Source of the DNA: Blasia pusilla | Taxonomy: Eukaryota; Marchantiophyta; Marchantiopsida; Blasiales | Length of the DNA stretch: 64,000 bases | Direction: 5' to 3' | Assembly: GCA_050084515.1 (NCBI GenBank) | Contig: CM114275.1 | Coordinates: 27,652,001-27,716,000, forward strand | Part shown: positions 49,270-61,169 of the stretch, piece after piece | Layout of the letters: each line of letters starts with the position of its first letter | Position numbering within the stretch: position 1 is the stretch's first letter | The notes under the pieces: generated by a model | Seen by the model: only the letters and a program-made list of their open reading frames with translations | Database searches by the model: none | Told to the model about the DNA's origin: nothing | Made by a program: the position numbers and the translations under genes

Positions 49270-51609
49270 GAAGTCGCGCTAATGAGTGTCCACCCTGTAT
49301 TTTGTACGTATTCGAGTGCGGGGATCCCAGAACGCTCTACGGTAGTCTGTCGGGACGTGCGTGTCGGGTTGCGGCGCATGCGCTGACCTACTTGGCGGTT
49401 TCACAGCTTCGCAGTCCTCCCCCACGCGACGGGCAGCGGAGGGGATGGAGGGGTTCTTCGCGCAGTTTCCTTACGCCGGCCGGAAGGTCTGGATCCTCCC
49501 CCTTTTGGGGCGTAATCACTTGTAAGTGCAAGGGGAAACGTGTAGTGCGGACGAATTTGGCGGTTGCAGATCACCCGTGGCGCAGGCGGGACAGCAGACC
49601 ATAAATCCACTACTGTACAGAGGATTTAGTCCGAGGGAAGCGCGCTTCCGCTCTTCCTATTCTTTCTCTTTCTTTCTGGGCTTCTTCATTTATGGAGCTG
49701 GGCTCGCAGCCTACGCAGAGCTGGTGAAGTTGGAGTCCGGTTGTAGTAATGACGAGAATAGAAGTAATCGCTCGTTAGCGGAAGTGGAAAGGTCGAGTGA
49801 GGGTTGGAACTTGGAATGAATCTCTAGTATAGCGGTGTAGTCGGCTCCGACAGACCATTCGTGGATATGCGCGACGCTGGAGGATGAGGTGGAGAGGCGA
49901 GTTTTCGTCTGTGCACTTCGAGCGGTGATTTCCTTCCCGGGATGGGTCGCTCCGTCCCTCGAGTTTGCTCAGCTCGTTTGTCTTGACAAGAGGATTAAAA
50001 AATGCGGGGAAAGTGAGACAGTGGAGTCAGGGTGGGGCGGGCGGGCGGGCGGGCGGGCGGGCAGTGGAGGTGTCCCGAGCCTTCATGCCTACTCTACTTA
50101 CTTATTACTTCCGGTTCTCTCATCCAGACCAAGAGTATCTGGAATAATTTAGGCGGTGCTGATTCGTGGACGGAAGAAAGGTTCAAGCTCAAAGATACGG
50201 AAGTAGTTGTCTCGTGTAGATCCTTTGCATGAGTTTTGTGCTCAAAATGAACCTTTGCGCAGGCCTATCTACAACCTTTGAGTCCACTCGCGACGAGCGC
50301 CCAGCTGCCTTCATGTCTCGGCGTGTGTGAGTTTGAGTTGTTGGGGTAGGCAGGATTGGTTTGTGGAAGAAGGATTAGGCAAGAGCTACCTGTACGTTGT
50401 AATTGAGTTCTCTCGTCAGCTTGACGTGATGTCAAGCCACTGTTTCACAGTTTATGTGGTTTCAGTGCAATCGCCGCGGAGAGATACTGCTTTTCGATCA
50501 GCACGGCGTGCTCTTACTCTCTAGAACCTTTCGTCTCTGACCTCCAGTGAATCTGGGCCGGACTAAGGATTCCATTTCGGAGTCAGGAATTCTTTAAATC
50601 TTCCATCGTACTGTGGGAGCAGGTTCTTCGTTGAGACTGCGGTAGTTACACGAGCTCTTCGTCTTCCATATCCGACGCGGGATAGCTCGTAAGGCGTAAT
50701 GCATGATTCTCGAGGGCGGTTGTGAGGTCCATTGTTCTCTGGCTTGCAAGTGCTTGTGAAGGAGTGTCGCTGGGGTGGTACGAAGGTGCGAATGAGAGGT
50801 GCCTGAGAGAGCTGAGCGTCTGGATAGACTCTTCGCAGCTGTTAACCTCTTGTTGCAGATCAGTCTTGTTGTTTCACTTCCGGTGGCCGTAAAGTATGCG
50901 ACATGGCTCGGCAACATGGGTTCTCTCCGGAGGTAGACGACGAAGCCCGATATTCCGATTCGCTCCTCAGTCGCTGCACTGCGGTGTACTAGTTGTCTGC
51001 GTGTCGCTTGGCTACCCGGAGAGCTGAGCAGAGCGGACGAATTGGAACTTGTCCTGATATTTCTGACGGACTCGAGCCTAAGCTTGCGAGTCTGATCTGT
51101 TGTGTTGGCGTCCACAAACCGGTCCAGTTCAATTCGTTCGAGATTGGTATCTTGGTCCTCTGCAGCGCTCTCGGAATAGGAGGCTTTCCTGGGTCCCAGC
51201 GGCATTCGGAGGTGTGGTACGCTCCAATGGTTCGGATCTGTGGGAGTAATCGCGTCGGAATCTTCTTTTGCTGAAGACTCGTTCACCCGCTCGAAGAAGC
51301 TGAACTCTTCAATTAGATCTCGTGGCAAAAGACGTTTGGTTTCGTCACGGTCGTCAGAAAGATTTGGCTCGTGTACGGTTACAGGGCTGGTGTTTTGATC
51401 AAGGAATTTTGGAGGTTTCCTAGTGGGCTCTTTTCTGCAGCTGATCATTGTCATCGGAAGAATGGGAGATGGATCTCAAGAGGGGCTGCCAGAGATTTGG
51501 AAAAGAAACTCTGCTGAGGTGCACAATCTTCGTCGGAGATGTTCGCCCTGAAGAGAGTTGTCCAATATCATCAGCAGCTGTGGGCGCCTTTTGATTAGGA
51601 GTGTTGTAC
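49270..51609 (+). promoter_or_regulatory. GC-rich upstream region of the membrane-protein gene
   Basis: CpG-rich, moderately GC-rich sequence precedes the gene at 51,610 with no recognised coding domain on the plus strand. It contains a run of GGGC units (50,034-50,063), able to form a G-quadruplex. It probably holds promoter, leader and perhaps a leader intron. A 286-codon minus-strand frame (51,454-50,594) is listed separately. Confidence 0.4.
50594..51454 (-). CDS. Unassigned 286-codon open frame
   Basis: A long uninterrupted minus-strand frame lies head-to-head with the gene at 51,610. The product would be rich in Ser, Arg, Thr and Glu with no membrane segment or recognised motif. In GC-rich DNA a frame of this length can arise by chance, and the region could simply be the leader of the neighbouring gene. 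It could also be a lineage-specific gene with a divergent promoter. Confidence 0.2.
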   Translation of the reverse strand: MTMISCRKEPTRKPPKFLDQNTSPVTVHEPNLSDDRDETKRLLPRDLIEEFSFFERVNESSAKEDSDAITPTDPNHWSVPHLRMPLGPRKASYSESAAEDQDTNLERIELDRFVDANTTDQTRKLRLESVRNIRTSSNSSALLSSPGSQATRRQLVHRSAATEERIGISGFVVYLRREPMLPSHVAYFTATGSETTRLICNKRLTAAKSLSRRSALSGTSHSHLRTTPATLLHKHLQAREQWTSQPPSRIMHYALRAIPRRIWKTKSSCNYRSLNEEPAPTVRWKI

Positions 51610-53028
51610 ATGGCATACATTTTGCCGTTGGGGCTGGGAGTGGTAGCTGGTGTTTTTCTTCTGGTGGTGGTCGGGGAAGTGTTCTATCTATTCTACTGGA
51701 GGAAACGGCCTCTCGCCTACCCGCGTGTGAACAATGTCACAGTCGCTCCCGTCAACGAGGGAGAGACTCTGGAGAGAGATCGACCGGTGGTCATCGACGT
51801 CACTTGCGCACAATATCAAATCAGTGCTCTACATCAGGATCTGGTGGAGAAGCTGTTTCCAGCTATGGGAAATCCCGCGGACTCGCCGCATACTCTAATG
51901 GGCCCGCCCCGAATGCTTTTCACCATCAAGGAGGAAACGAAGGAGGAATTGGAGGGGCTGGATATGGATGGCAAGGGAAGAAGTCGAGGAAATTCCCGGA
52001 GTAAGAGCATGAGCGACATTCCTCTTTCCCCCATGACAACTCCTTTCGTCACTCCTCAATCTTCTCCTGACATATTTTCTACTCCTTATGGGACTCCTAC
52101 ATACTCTCCTCTTCTGAACCTCTCTCGCTCTCTCTCGGCGAGTCCTGTCGTCTTCAAAACGTCCTGCAGAGTTATGTACGATTACGCCAGCTCTCCTCCC
52201 CCAGCTCCTCCTTCTCCCACGAGACCAACATTCTCATTTCTTGCCCGAAATCTGTCCCCCTCCAGTAGATCACCATCTCGTATATCTGCCACAGGCGAGT
52301 TTGTAAAACTTGCCCCGATTCCAGTATTCCAGAGTCCGCCTCGCAGGCATTTTGTTCACCATCTTGCCACTTCCCCCATCCACAAGCAAGCGGAGTGCGT
52401 TGTCAGAGCACGCTCTCCTCTTCGACCTTCTACATACGAGTATGAAAGTAGCGTTTCTTCACTTTCGCCTTCATCGTCTCCGGACAGACCATCTTGTGCC
52501 GTCTCCACTCCTTCGGACCCCGTGAAGGCCACCGCGGGAGCTATTTTGGTGGCCCCTTCTCCTGCCAGGCCCGTTTTCAATGCGAGGGAAGAGAACTTCG
52601 AGTCTCCTGTTTCGTCTCCGAGTGATCGGGATACTCCATGCTCCTCTCCCTTGCTCGGGCTGCCACTTCAATCGGCGTCGCAGGCTCGTTGTGGGGCTAA
52701 GTCGTCCTGCTATGAGATCGAGGAAGAGGTCTCACCTCCTTCTGTGCTGCAGTATTCCTCACTCGACTCACGCGCTTCCTTTTTCACTGCGGCTTTGAAC
52801 CCCTTATACTGTTCTTCGCAATTCTCCATTTCTGAAGACATCTCTTTGCATCCTCTCCTTCCTCCCGTGCGGAGCTCGGCCCGGACTCCGGCGACGTCGG
52901 TTAACGGCACGCAGCTCAAATCACCCAGGAGATTTTCAACAGGAAGCAGTTCGGTACAAAATTGTCCCACTTCCGTCCTTGCGTCGTCCCACGTCGACGC
53001 ATCTGCAGAGTGTGGTGTCAATCTGTAG
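51610..53028 (+). CDS. Membrane-anchored plant protein of unknown function
   Basis: A single exon encodes 472 residues. The first ATG in frame is at 51,610 (an upstream GTG at 51,601 is not a plant start). Residues 2-28 (MAYILPLGLGVVAGVFLLVV onward) form one transmembrane anchor, followed by basic YWRKR, so the bulk is probably cytosolic. A conserved-looking block PPRMLFTIKEETKEELEGLD lies near residue 98, and a Ser/Pro/Thr-rich stretch TPFVTPQSSPDIFSTPYGTP near 145. I associate the LFTIKEETKE block and the TPFxTP-type repeats with an uncharacterised plant family with an N-terminal anchor. The C-terminal two thirds is disordered, rich in SP and SPS sites that could be phosphorylated. Function is unknown. 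Confidence 0.8.
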   Translation: MAYILPLGLGVVAGVFLLVVVGEVFYLFYWRKRPLAYPRVNNVTVAPVNEGETLERDRPVVIDVTCAQYQISALHQDLVEKLFPAMGNPADSPHTLMGPPRMLFTIKEETKEELEGLDMDGKGRSRGNSRSKSMSDIPLSPMTTPFVTPQSSPDIFSTPYGTPTYSPLLNLSRSLSASPVVFKTSCRVMYDYASSPPPAPPSPTRPTFSFLARNLSPSSRSPSRISATGEFVKLAPIPVFQSPPRRHFVHHLATSPIHKQAECVVRARSPLRPSTYEYESSVSSLSPSSSPDRPSCAVSTPSDPVKATAGAILVAPSPARPVFNAREENFESPVSSPSDRDTPCSSPLLGLPLQSASQARCGAKSSCYEIEEEVSPPSVLQYSSLDSRASFFTAALNPLYCSSQFSISEDISLHPLLPPVRSSARTPATSVNGTQLKSPRRFSTGSSSVQNCPTSVLASSHVDASAECGVNL

Positions 53029-55080
53029 CACTTGCGGCCCCATTCTTCCCACTATCGTCGCTTCTTTGGTTGCCTTGGGTGTTGTGTCTGCCTCGGCGTC
53101 GACGGCTGTCGATCACCATATGAGGAACGTCAGTTTATCATCCATCACCTACCGAATTAGTACTTCACGAGGCCGTAAGGCGATTGAATACGGCTGCCAA
53201 GTCGTGCTTCACCTCCATTGGCTGATCATTCTTTTTGTGCCCTTGCTGAAGCGGTCGCGACTTCAATTTGGATTTGGTGTGCAGAATGATACTTTTTTCA
53301 CACCATTGAGAAGAGGAATGGGAGCAGATTGGCAGTGCATCCGACTTATGACAGCAGAGCATTTATTCTTGAGTCATACAGAGATCAATACCGAACGCCC
53401 AGATGAGGATTTCGGTCTCCATTTTTATCTTCGCTGAAATGGGGGATTTCTGTCCGGAGACATTACTTCGGAGCAGGGCGATGGGGAGTTGGATGCATTA
53501 CTTGCAATTTTGCGTCTTGCGAGGGTAAGGGTTGACGTGATCTGGTGGTAATGCCCTCACCAGAGGTGAATTGTTATAGTAGATACTTTCTTGAACATAT
53601 TGTGGAGAGCTGAGTATCTGTGAGCTGGGATTACCAGAACTGGCGAGCTCCATGGCCTACTGAGTTGTACTATAGCTGCCATTTATCGATGGCTCGGAAA
53701 GTAGATACGAGTACTGCGACCTTTTAAATTCTGGTTTGCTAGTGAACTACGCCACTAAAAGCTCGTTATTGCGATTCTCTGGAGAGATTTTACTCGTGCG
53801 CGCCACTCTCGTTTGTATCTATATCTGGAAATTCTATTGTAGATATGACGATGTTATTACTGTGAATAGTTTTCGAAGACTGGAGCTGCAGATGTATTCC
53901 CAGATGGAGGAGTCTAATTGAAATTACTCGCAGAACTCCATTTGCTTTCGATCTTTCTGAGGCCGTTTGAGGCCCTCTTGCTGTAACTAAGATCTTCATT
54001 GTGGCTATGCTTGTTTCTGTCGCGTACTCTATTGTCATCCCTGCGTTTGTCGTGCCGGTTCCCAAAGACGCTCGTTCTGGAGGCGGAGCTGTTATCCTCT
54101 CAGGTGGTGTTATCGTTTAAGGTTGTTTCTAATTTGAGAATTCTCCTTATTAAGAATTCTTGGCAGTGCTGCAAAAGACCAGCGCGAACCCTAGCACCTC
54201 CGTATAATTCATTGACTTAGGCTCGGATAGGGACCGACGTCCACAATATGTTGCGTCGCATCCACATACGTATGGACGATTTCAGACAGCGGTTTCAGCC
54301 GTGTAGGTGAAATCTAGGAATCCATCTTGGTTGAAGTTCGGATATGCGTCTCTCGCATATTTGGTTGGCTTGGTGAGCTATCAGCGTTGTAACCACGCCT
54401 TGGAGTTTCGCTGGGTCATGATCACGAAAGGCATGGAAGGCTCTGGTCAAAAGTCCTGAACAGAGGTGGTTTATGAGAGTGAGAAAGGCGATTGCTGAGT
54501 GGTGTGGACTGGAAACTGCTTGGACTTCCCAGCTGTTCCTTAGCGATGGCACCATCGCAGACGGCCCTCGTAAAGCCCGCTCGTGAACCAATTCGTGATC
54601 TGTGCGGTGAGTCTGCCAATGTCCACTATTGCCGCAACCGCTACCTGCAGCCATCGCTCCCCTCGTCATGACACGACACGAAACTTGCAGAATCTGGACG
54701 TGAATTCTCCGGTCGTAATCGTTGTCCGGTTTTCTGACCGCAATAGCGGCGCATTACTGGATTCTCGGCATCCGGCACTCGCCACGCTTGCGAAACATGC
54801 GTCGCACGCCTCAAGAGCTCCGGAAGCCCTACGACTCCACTCTCTTCCTCGAACGCAGAGATGAATAGATGCGTGGTCTGTGACAAAAGCATTATTCTCG
54901 GGGCTTTTTCTCCTATGAAGACGAACGAAAAAGCAGACGAGCACACACTTCCATCCCTCAGTCGCACTTCACCCATGCTAAACCAGGAACTAACAGTCAC
55001 ACCCCCCGGGAATGTCTACTTTCACCGAGAGAAGCGAGGAATAAATCTTCGTCTCCGGCCAATTAGCTATCCCGCATGAG
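53029..55080. other. 3' region of the membrane-protein gene and unassigned sequence
   Basis: The first kilobase is probably 3' UTR. Further right, overlapping open frames occur on both strands (for example 54,295-54,669 minus and 54,641-55,000 minus), but no family was recognised and splice structure is unclear. Confidence 0.3.
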
Positions 55081-58000
55081 GATTTCTAAAAGTATGCAAA
55101 GCGTTCAGGAAAACAAAAATCAAAGAAAAAAAACGGTGAGCACGAAGATCTTTAATAGTACGAGAAAGTTTTAGAAAGTGGAAAATCATATCTCCGAGCC
55201 GGAGAAAGCCCACACACTTGGAAAGGACGAGACTGGCGTATACAAAAATGCCTTGACACATCGTATTAATCAATATCATAAGGTTTGACATACGTGTCTT
55301 TGGTTAGCAAATATCTCTCTATTTGATCTTTGACACTTCACTATCATGAGTAATAAGAAGAATACCTTGGAAAATGAATTTCTTAAACGCGGATCCCTAC
55401 TATCGGTTGTTATGGCTGGACCTATCCTGAAAGGAAAAGCATGTTTGGGAGGCCCGATACTTCATCGATGCACCTCGCTCTCTTCTTCGAGACCGTGACG
55501 ATTGCGTCGTTGACAGCTTGAGAGAACAACCCCATGGCCTACGACTCCGCGAGAGCATCCGTTTTGATTGGTAGCAGTGAGAAATGAGGAGGGACAATGC
55601 ATGGGACAGAATCAAGACTGCAGTCGGCAAAGAATTTCAGCGCTCTCTCTGAAAATCCTCTGCGAGGACGATTGTGGAGCGGACGAAGTCTTGTTGCTTG
55701 TGTAGTGGTCTCGCATGAGAGAGTGGTATGAAGAGGACGATTATGATGATGATGGAGGAGGAGATCCCATTGTCGTGGGCCAATCCCATCCTAACGAGTT
55801 CTCTCAATTCGTGTTTTGGAAAACACGAATTGGGAGACGGCTAAAGAAGGTTAGGAATAACATTATGAATCCTATTCTGTTTCATATTATTGGGAGAATT
55901 AATATTAATATATATGCTAACATAGTTAAAAATTTCATATCCTAGGATCTAGAAACGCGCGCAATAACTTGCATTCTCGACTTCTTATAGGGGGCTTAAA
56001 AACACACTTATCACACGGAAATTCCCTGAAAATCCCGTTCCCGAAACTCTTCCCGTCCGCAGTTGGAACGCCCGGTTTCCAAAGAGGCGAACATATTCGA
56101 ATACACACCATTGCACGATGGATTCGGGGAACCAAAGCTATTGGCGCCAAGAAGCCGATAGCAATTCAGAATTTCCACTTCTTCAAACAATATGAAAAGA
56201 AAAGCCCACACAAAGCAAGTTTCATTCTTAAAGTGGAATAAAATTTGCGTTTACAAATGTCTCTTTATTTTTATTGTGTTCTTATTGGTTGGGATCCGTC
56301 TTGTACATGTACACTCCAAATTTTTTTTCTGCCTTCTCCTATTGGTCGTATTAGCACCCGGTTAGTTTAAAAAGTGTCACGTGTCATAGATTTTTGAACT
56401 AAAAAACACATGTCTAATTTTGATACTGGCCCCATTTTAGAAACGCTCTTCAAAATATAGTAGTTTTGAAATTATTTTTAAAATTTAATTTAAGTTAATT
56501 ATGTTTAGGTGCTGCTTTCATATAATTAGATGATAAAATATCGAATACTTATAATAATTTACCTGTAAAATTTTAGAAGAAAATTTAAAAAGAAAAGGGT
56601 TTAGAAAAAATGATTGGGATTGGACCAAGGTAAAATGAGGATTTTTAAACTGTTTCTTTTAAAGAAAATTGGGAGGGATGTGGTTTGTAATTTATATGAA
56701 TTAACTTAATTAAGATAAGCTTTACATGTTGGTAGTTAACATAGAACTTAAGTCAGGAAGGAAAATGAGAGAGAGAGAGCAATGGGAGATAAATCTATTG
56801 TCCAAGAAGCCCTAAAATGAAATTATCCATCTCACCGAGATATGAATGAAAATTATCGCTCTTATTCTAAAACTATAATTCCTTAGCCTAATTCCACGGA
56901 ATTCCCACCCCAGTAGAATATTTTGCAAGAAAATGATAGTTGTTGTATTGCGCATTGATTTGATAGGTTTGGAAAGATCAATTAGAAAAGCCTTGCATAC
57001 GAAATGTCAAATCTGGGCTTAGGCTTGATTTTGGAGTGATTTCAATAAGTCAATGAATTGGAATGATTGCTATTGCTACCACTGAAGGAGAAAATAATCC
57101 GATTCAACGAGATAATTTGAGCAAATTAAATTGGATCCGTAGAGAGTCAGTTTGTCTCTTTATAATCTTGGTTGCCAAGAACGCAACGGGAGATATTTGT
57201 TGTAGTGAGCAGAGTAGATATATTCTATAGCGGATGTCCGTTTAAAATTTTCAAATATATTTTTCCAAGAAAGGAGAAAAAGCTAATCTCTTTTGACTTA
57301 GTTGAAGACACGCTCCTATTGGTTGATATGTAGAATATAGTTCATAATGATTAGTACATGTTCTATTTTTTCATTGCGTTCTATGGGTGCCACAAACTTT
57401 TGTGGTAAGGCTGAATTTTGGCTTCAAATAATCACAAGAAGCCTTATGGTATAGTTTGTTATTATCTCGATCATTAATTGGGTTAGGGATTAAGAGGGGA
57501 GCTATGGAAGTGGAGGGAGTCCTTTCCTCTCTCAAGGAGAATGAAAACAATAGGTCCTCTCCCAAGGTCGAGGAGGTTCTTGTTGGCTCCAATGCATCAC
57601 AAAATTACTAATACGATGAAAGGAATAAGCCATGTAAGTAAACTTCAAATTATGATTAGATATGGGGTGACATTTTCCTTTTTAAAGCATCTCTCCAAGG
57701 AAAGATATAAGACAAGAAGTGGACTTCGCTATTTCTTCTCCAACCTCATTAGTAGTCCACTGGTCAAACCATGTTTTGACCATGTGATTAGTCGGGCTAA
57801 GTACAATTATTACAAAGGCATTCTGCACATTTGGTAGCCCAGCTAACCAAGTAATCATGTCCAAGGCATTCTTCAATATGAAAATGTGATGGAAATAGAT
57901 GCATTTTATAAATGCAATTTTTTTTACCAACACCGTGCTTGTATCCTCGTGTCTCCTCACCAAAAAAGCAGCCCTCCTAAGCAACGTGTCCTCCATAGAT

Positions 58001-58270
58001 GGATCGAAGTGTGTAGATCTTCTAATACTAGCAAGCATCGACAAAAAAGTAAATGTATCGAATAGTATTCAAAGAATGAGTCGGAGGAGTGGAAATAAGG
58101 CTAAACATAGTCCTCGAGAAACCACGATGATGCGATGGAGAATCACCCCAACCCCATCGCACGGCACTCAATGGAGTGTCGAAGGACCCACCCACAAGCA
58201 GAGGCCCGAAATAAGCACCGACTCGAAACTCCACCGCCTAGTGAACCAAGACACCAAAACGACGAACGAA
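55081..58270. other. AT-rich intergenic sequence
   Basis: Short open frames only. A short inverted repeat (TTCGTGTTTTGGAAAACACGAA) lies near 55,810. No RNA gene or protein was recognised. Confidence 0.3.
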
Positions 58271-58283
58271 TAATTTCGACACC

Positions 58284-58590
58284 ATGGCTGGACATCCTTT
58301 GATCGGGCCCGGTCAAAGCGGTGGCGTCGATGATCCCGTAAGAAACGCCCTAACGCCAAGAAAAGCCGTCTCCTCTGTGGGTGTGGACAAACGAACAAAA
58401 ACCGGAAGGCTTTGGTGGGCTCCTTTTCCTGTCCCGACTCCCGTAGGGAGTAGCGTTTTCCCTGAATCCCCAGTATCCAGAAACGGCAGCGGAAGCGTGA
58501 GAGGACACAAGTCCGGACTCCGGAGGTGGTGCAGATGAGCGAAGAAAAGGACAAACGTCTTCGCAATCGGATTTTGAAGAAAGGAAACAG
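58284..58590 (+). other. Possible first exon of an unassigned gene
   Basis: An ATG at 58,284 opens an 84-codon frame rich in Gly, Ser, Pro and Arg. In another frame the end of the block reads TPEVVQMSEEKDKRLRNRIL up to a consensus donor (AACAG|GTGAGC at 58,590/58,591). Either frame could be an exon; the strong donor supports transcription to the right. No downstream exon could be linked. Confidence 0.2.
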
Positions 58591-60360
58591 GTGAGCGGTG
58601 CCCCTAGTGCGGCAGCAAAGCACCGCTCGTCACCGCTTTCGGGTGGAGCTGTACGTCACAGGGACGGCATCGGCGATGCAGGTGCATCAGTGTACAGCGC
58701 GAGCGTGCCCAGACATCCAGAGATTTGACTAGAAAGAAAATGTGGGATTGGGCGACTTGGGGCGGTATGTCGACAGTGAAATGAAGTGCTAGCAACGCTC
58801 TTTAGCAGGCGAACTTGTGACGGGCGTCAGTCAGTGTACGAGACGGTGGTCCTGCCATCTGATGATCACCCTGACCCATGTGCTCGCACTTGAATGGAGC
58901 CGGCGACTGGGGGAGGGACGCAGGAATGCAGGCAGGCGGCAGGGAGAGGGCGGTTTCAGAAAGAGCAAGAGAGCAAGTTCTGACGAGAAATGTACAGATA
59001 GATCCCTAGCCTGTCTGTCCGCCTCGAGATCCCAGCCTGTGAGAATCGAAGAATGATTGTTGTGATTTGTACTCCTAGCATTTGAATAGTTGTTCGGATT
59101 GTCAGAGCTCCGAGGAGCTCCCGGGCACAGGCGCCTCCCTCCCAGGCGGGACACCGCTTCCTCCTGCAACCAGCCAGGCAGCCGGCCGGCCCCTCCGGTT
59201 TGCGTCGTCGACCTCGGTAAATCGCTGAGAGAGTTCTTGGAGGAGGTCAGAGTTCGCAACTGAGCAGCGACCAGTGATCCTCGGGGTTGAGACTCGGGAG
59301 AGGAGCCAGGGATGTGTGACGACAGTCTACTCGCACTTGAACATGGCGCCTTTACAAGGATGTGAAACCTGCTGGGACGCCAAACGAAGCCGCGAGTCTT
59401 TCGATCGGAGGTGAAGAGCGAGAGCCGAGAGTGGATCCCTTCCTTCAAATGTGTCGTAGACGAAAGTTACGAAACGGTCGAAACAGAACAGCGGATCGAA
59501 TGCTTTCGTTTCGCTGCGGAGCCGAGTCGACAGTAACTTTGACTGGATTTCTTTTCTTTTCCAACGCAGCTGTGGATGAGATATCCTACGAGGGTTATGA
59601 ATCAGTGACCTACAATCAATTTCGGGCTCCCTCTCCCCTAACTAGTAACTAATCCCTGAAGTTGGCTCACATGTGTCGGCCTGGCGGTGAAGGTGGGGAA
59701 GTGCAAGGCTTGGACGTGATCGAATCGGAGGGCTTCGAGTCTTGGGAGTACCGCCGGGAGCCGGGACTTTGTATCGACGTGGGGCGGCTCTTCGATCTTC
59801 TCCACGTTGATGATCTTACGAGGATTGGTGACCCTCAAGTCGCTTCGGCATTCTCTCTTCTTGTTTTGCTCAGAGACCTGGTTACCTCACTAGAAGACTG
59901 GACATCTAGTCACCTTTCTTCCCTATATAGATCCTTTGATAGGAAGGAGGTGTTTGGGGATCTTCTAGGACCCGGCTCCTTAGAGTGCCCCATGGGGAGT
60001 TATCAGAGACAGGCCTCTTGGCCGATTTCTTTTGGTGGAAGGTCTTCTCTCCCTGGGAGTTAGTGGCCCCTCCGCTTTTTTAGGGAGTTGGGCCATAGTG
60101 GCACCCTCCTTTGCTCCCGATTTTTGGTTAGAGATAGACCGCTCCTTCTGAGTCGAGGATGGCTCTTTCCCACTCCGAGTCTTCCTCTTGTAGAGATTCC
60201 TTGAGTTGAGGGAGCCGTTCTCCCCACTTTCTCCTCCTTAGTTACCTCCGGTCATCTGGGCTCCAATCTTCCTTGATGGAAGCCCACTTTGAGGCAGATT
60301 TTAGAAGAATATCCCCGTGGAGGTTAGGGCCCGTGATTCGCTCTTGCTCGAAAGGGCAGG
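58591..60360. other. GC-rich unassigned region
   Basis: Open frames include 58,831-59,448 minus (205 codons), 59,362-59,652 plus and 59,662-60,063 plus (133 codons). None carries a motif I recognise. CpG content suggests a gene or promoter; the right part may include more of the LINE that follows. Confidence 0.25.
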
Positions 60361-60369
60361 CTCATGGGT

Positions 60370-61169
60370 AGGGGCGCCTCTTCCAGAAGCTTTCGTTTCG
60401 CACCACTTACCTATCTCGAGATTCCGGTTTGGGCCTCCCAACCATCGGTGGTTGGTTACGAAACGAGCCTGGATCCACTTGGTGTGCATTTGGCACGCTG
60501 TCGATTGGGGTGAGAGGATAGCCCACCACGATGCGGGATATCATGTTCGATTGCTCGAGAGTGGCTTCCATGTGCAGAGAGAGAGGCACTACTCCATGCG
60601 GGATTCCTCATTCGTGCCGATCTCTACATGACACGTGAGGTGAGGTGGTTGTGGCGGACGTGGTAGTGCAGATCCTACGCGGGAGGCAAGACGAGCCCAA
60701 GTGGTGGCCCAAGGGCGAATGCTGCTGAGCGGCGGGCGGCGGGCGGGCGAAGAAGACACATATCTACAATGACTACACGAGGGACACATCTTCATCCCCT
60801 GGCCATAGAGATGTATGGGGCTATGGGGGAGAGGTTCGACTGTTCTTACGGATCCGCCCATCATCTCCACTCGAGAAATGGGTTGTCCTTAGCTCCCGTA
60901 TTGTAGGCAGGCGCTGGACGTGCCTTCAGGCTAATGGGATTTTGCGGCGGGCTCAGTCCGTGGGAGACGCCGGCGCTAGAGGCCCACTTAGTAGTAGTCA
61001 TAGCTCTCTTGTTGTTGCTGATATTGTCTCTGCTGTTGGTGAAGTTAGGTGGGGAATGCCCCTTCTTCCTTTTCTGGTCGTGTTGTGGCCTTCAGGTTTT
61101 GACTCTTTGAGTCCCCTCTTTGTACTTCCGATGGGTTTTCCATCACTCGTTTTTATCGAAGTGCATCTT
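60370..61169 (+). mobile_element. LINE 3' end, copy B
   Basis: Homologous to copy A (34,017-34,892) in the opposite orientation: RFRFGPPNHRW, LGVHLARC-type remnant, the RADLYMTRE block, LMGFCGGL and FFLFWSCCGLQVLTL. The frame is more broken than in copy A. The similarity ends at 61,169 at the same terminal word as copy A (GAAGTGCATCTT), so that is taken as the 3' end of the family. Confidence 0.7.
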
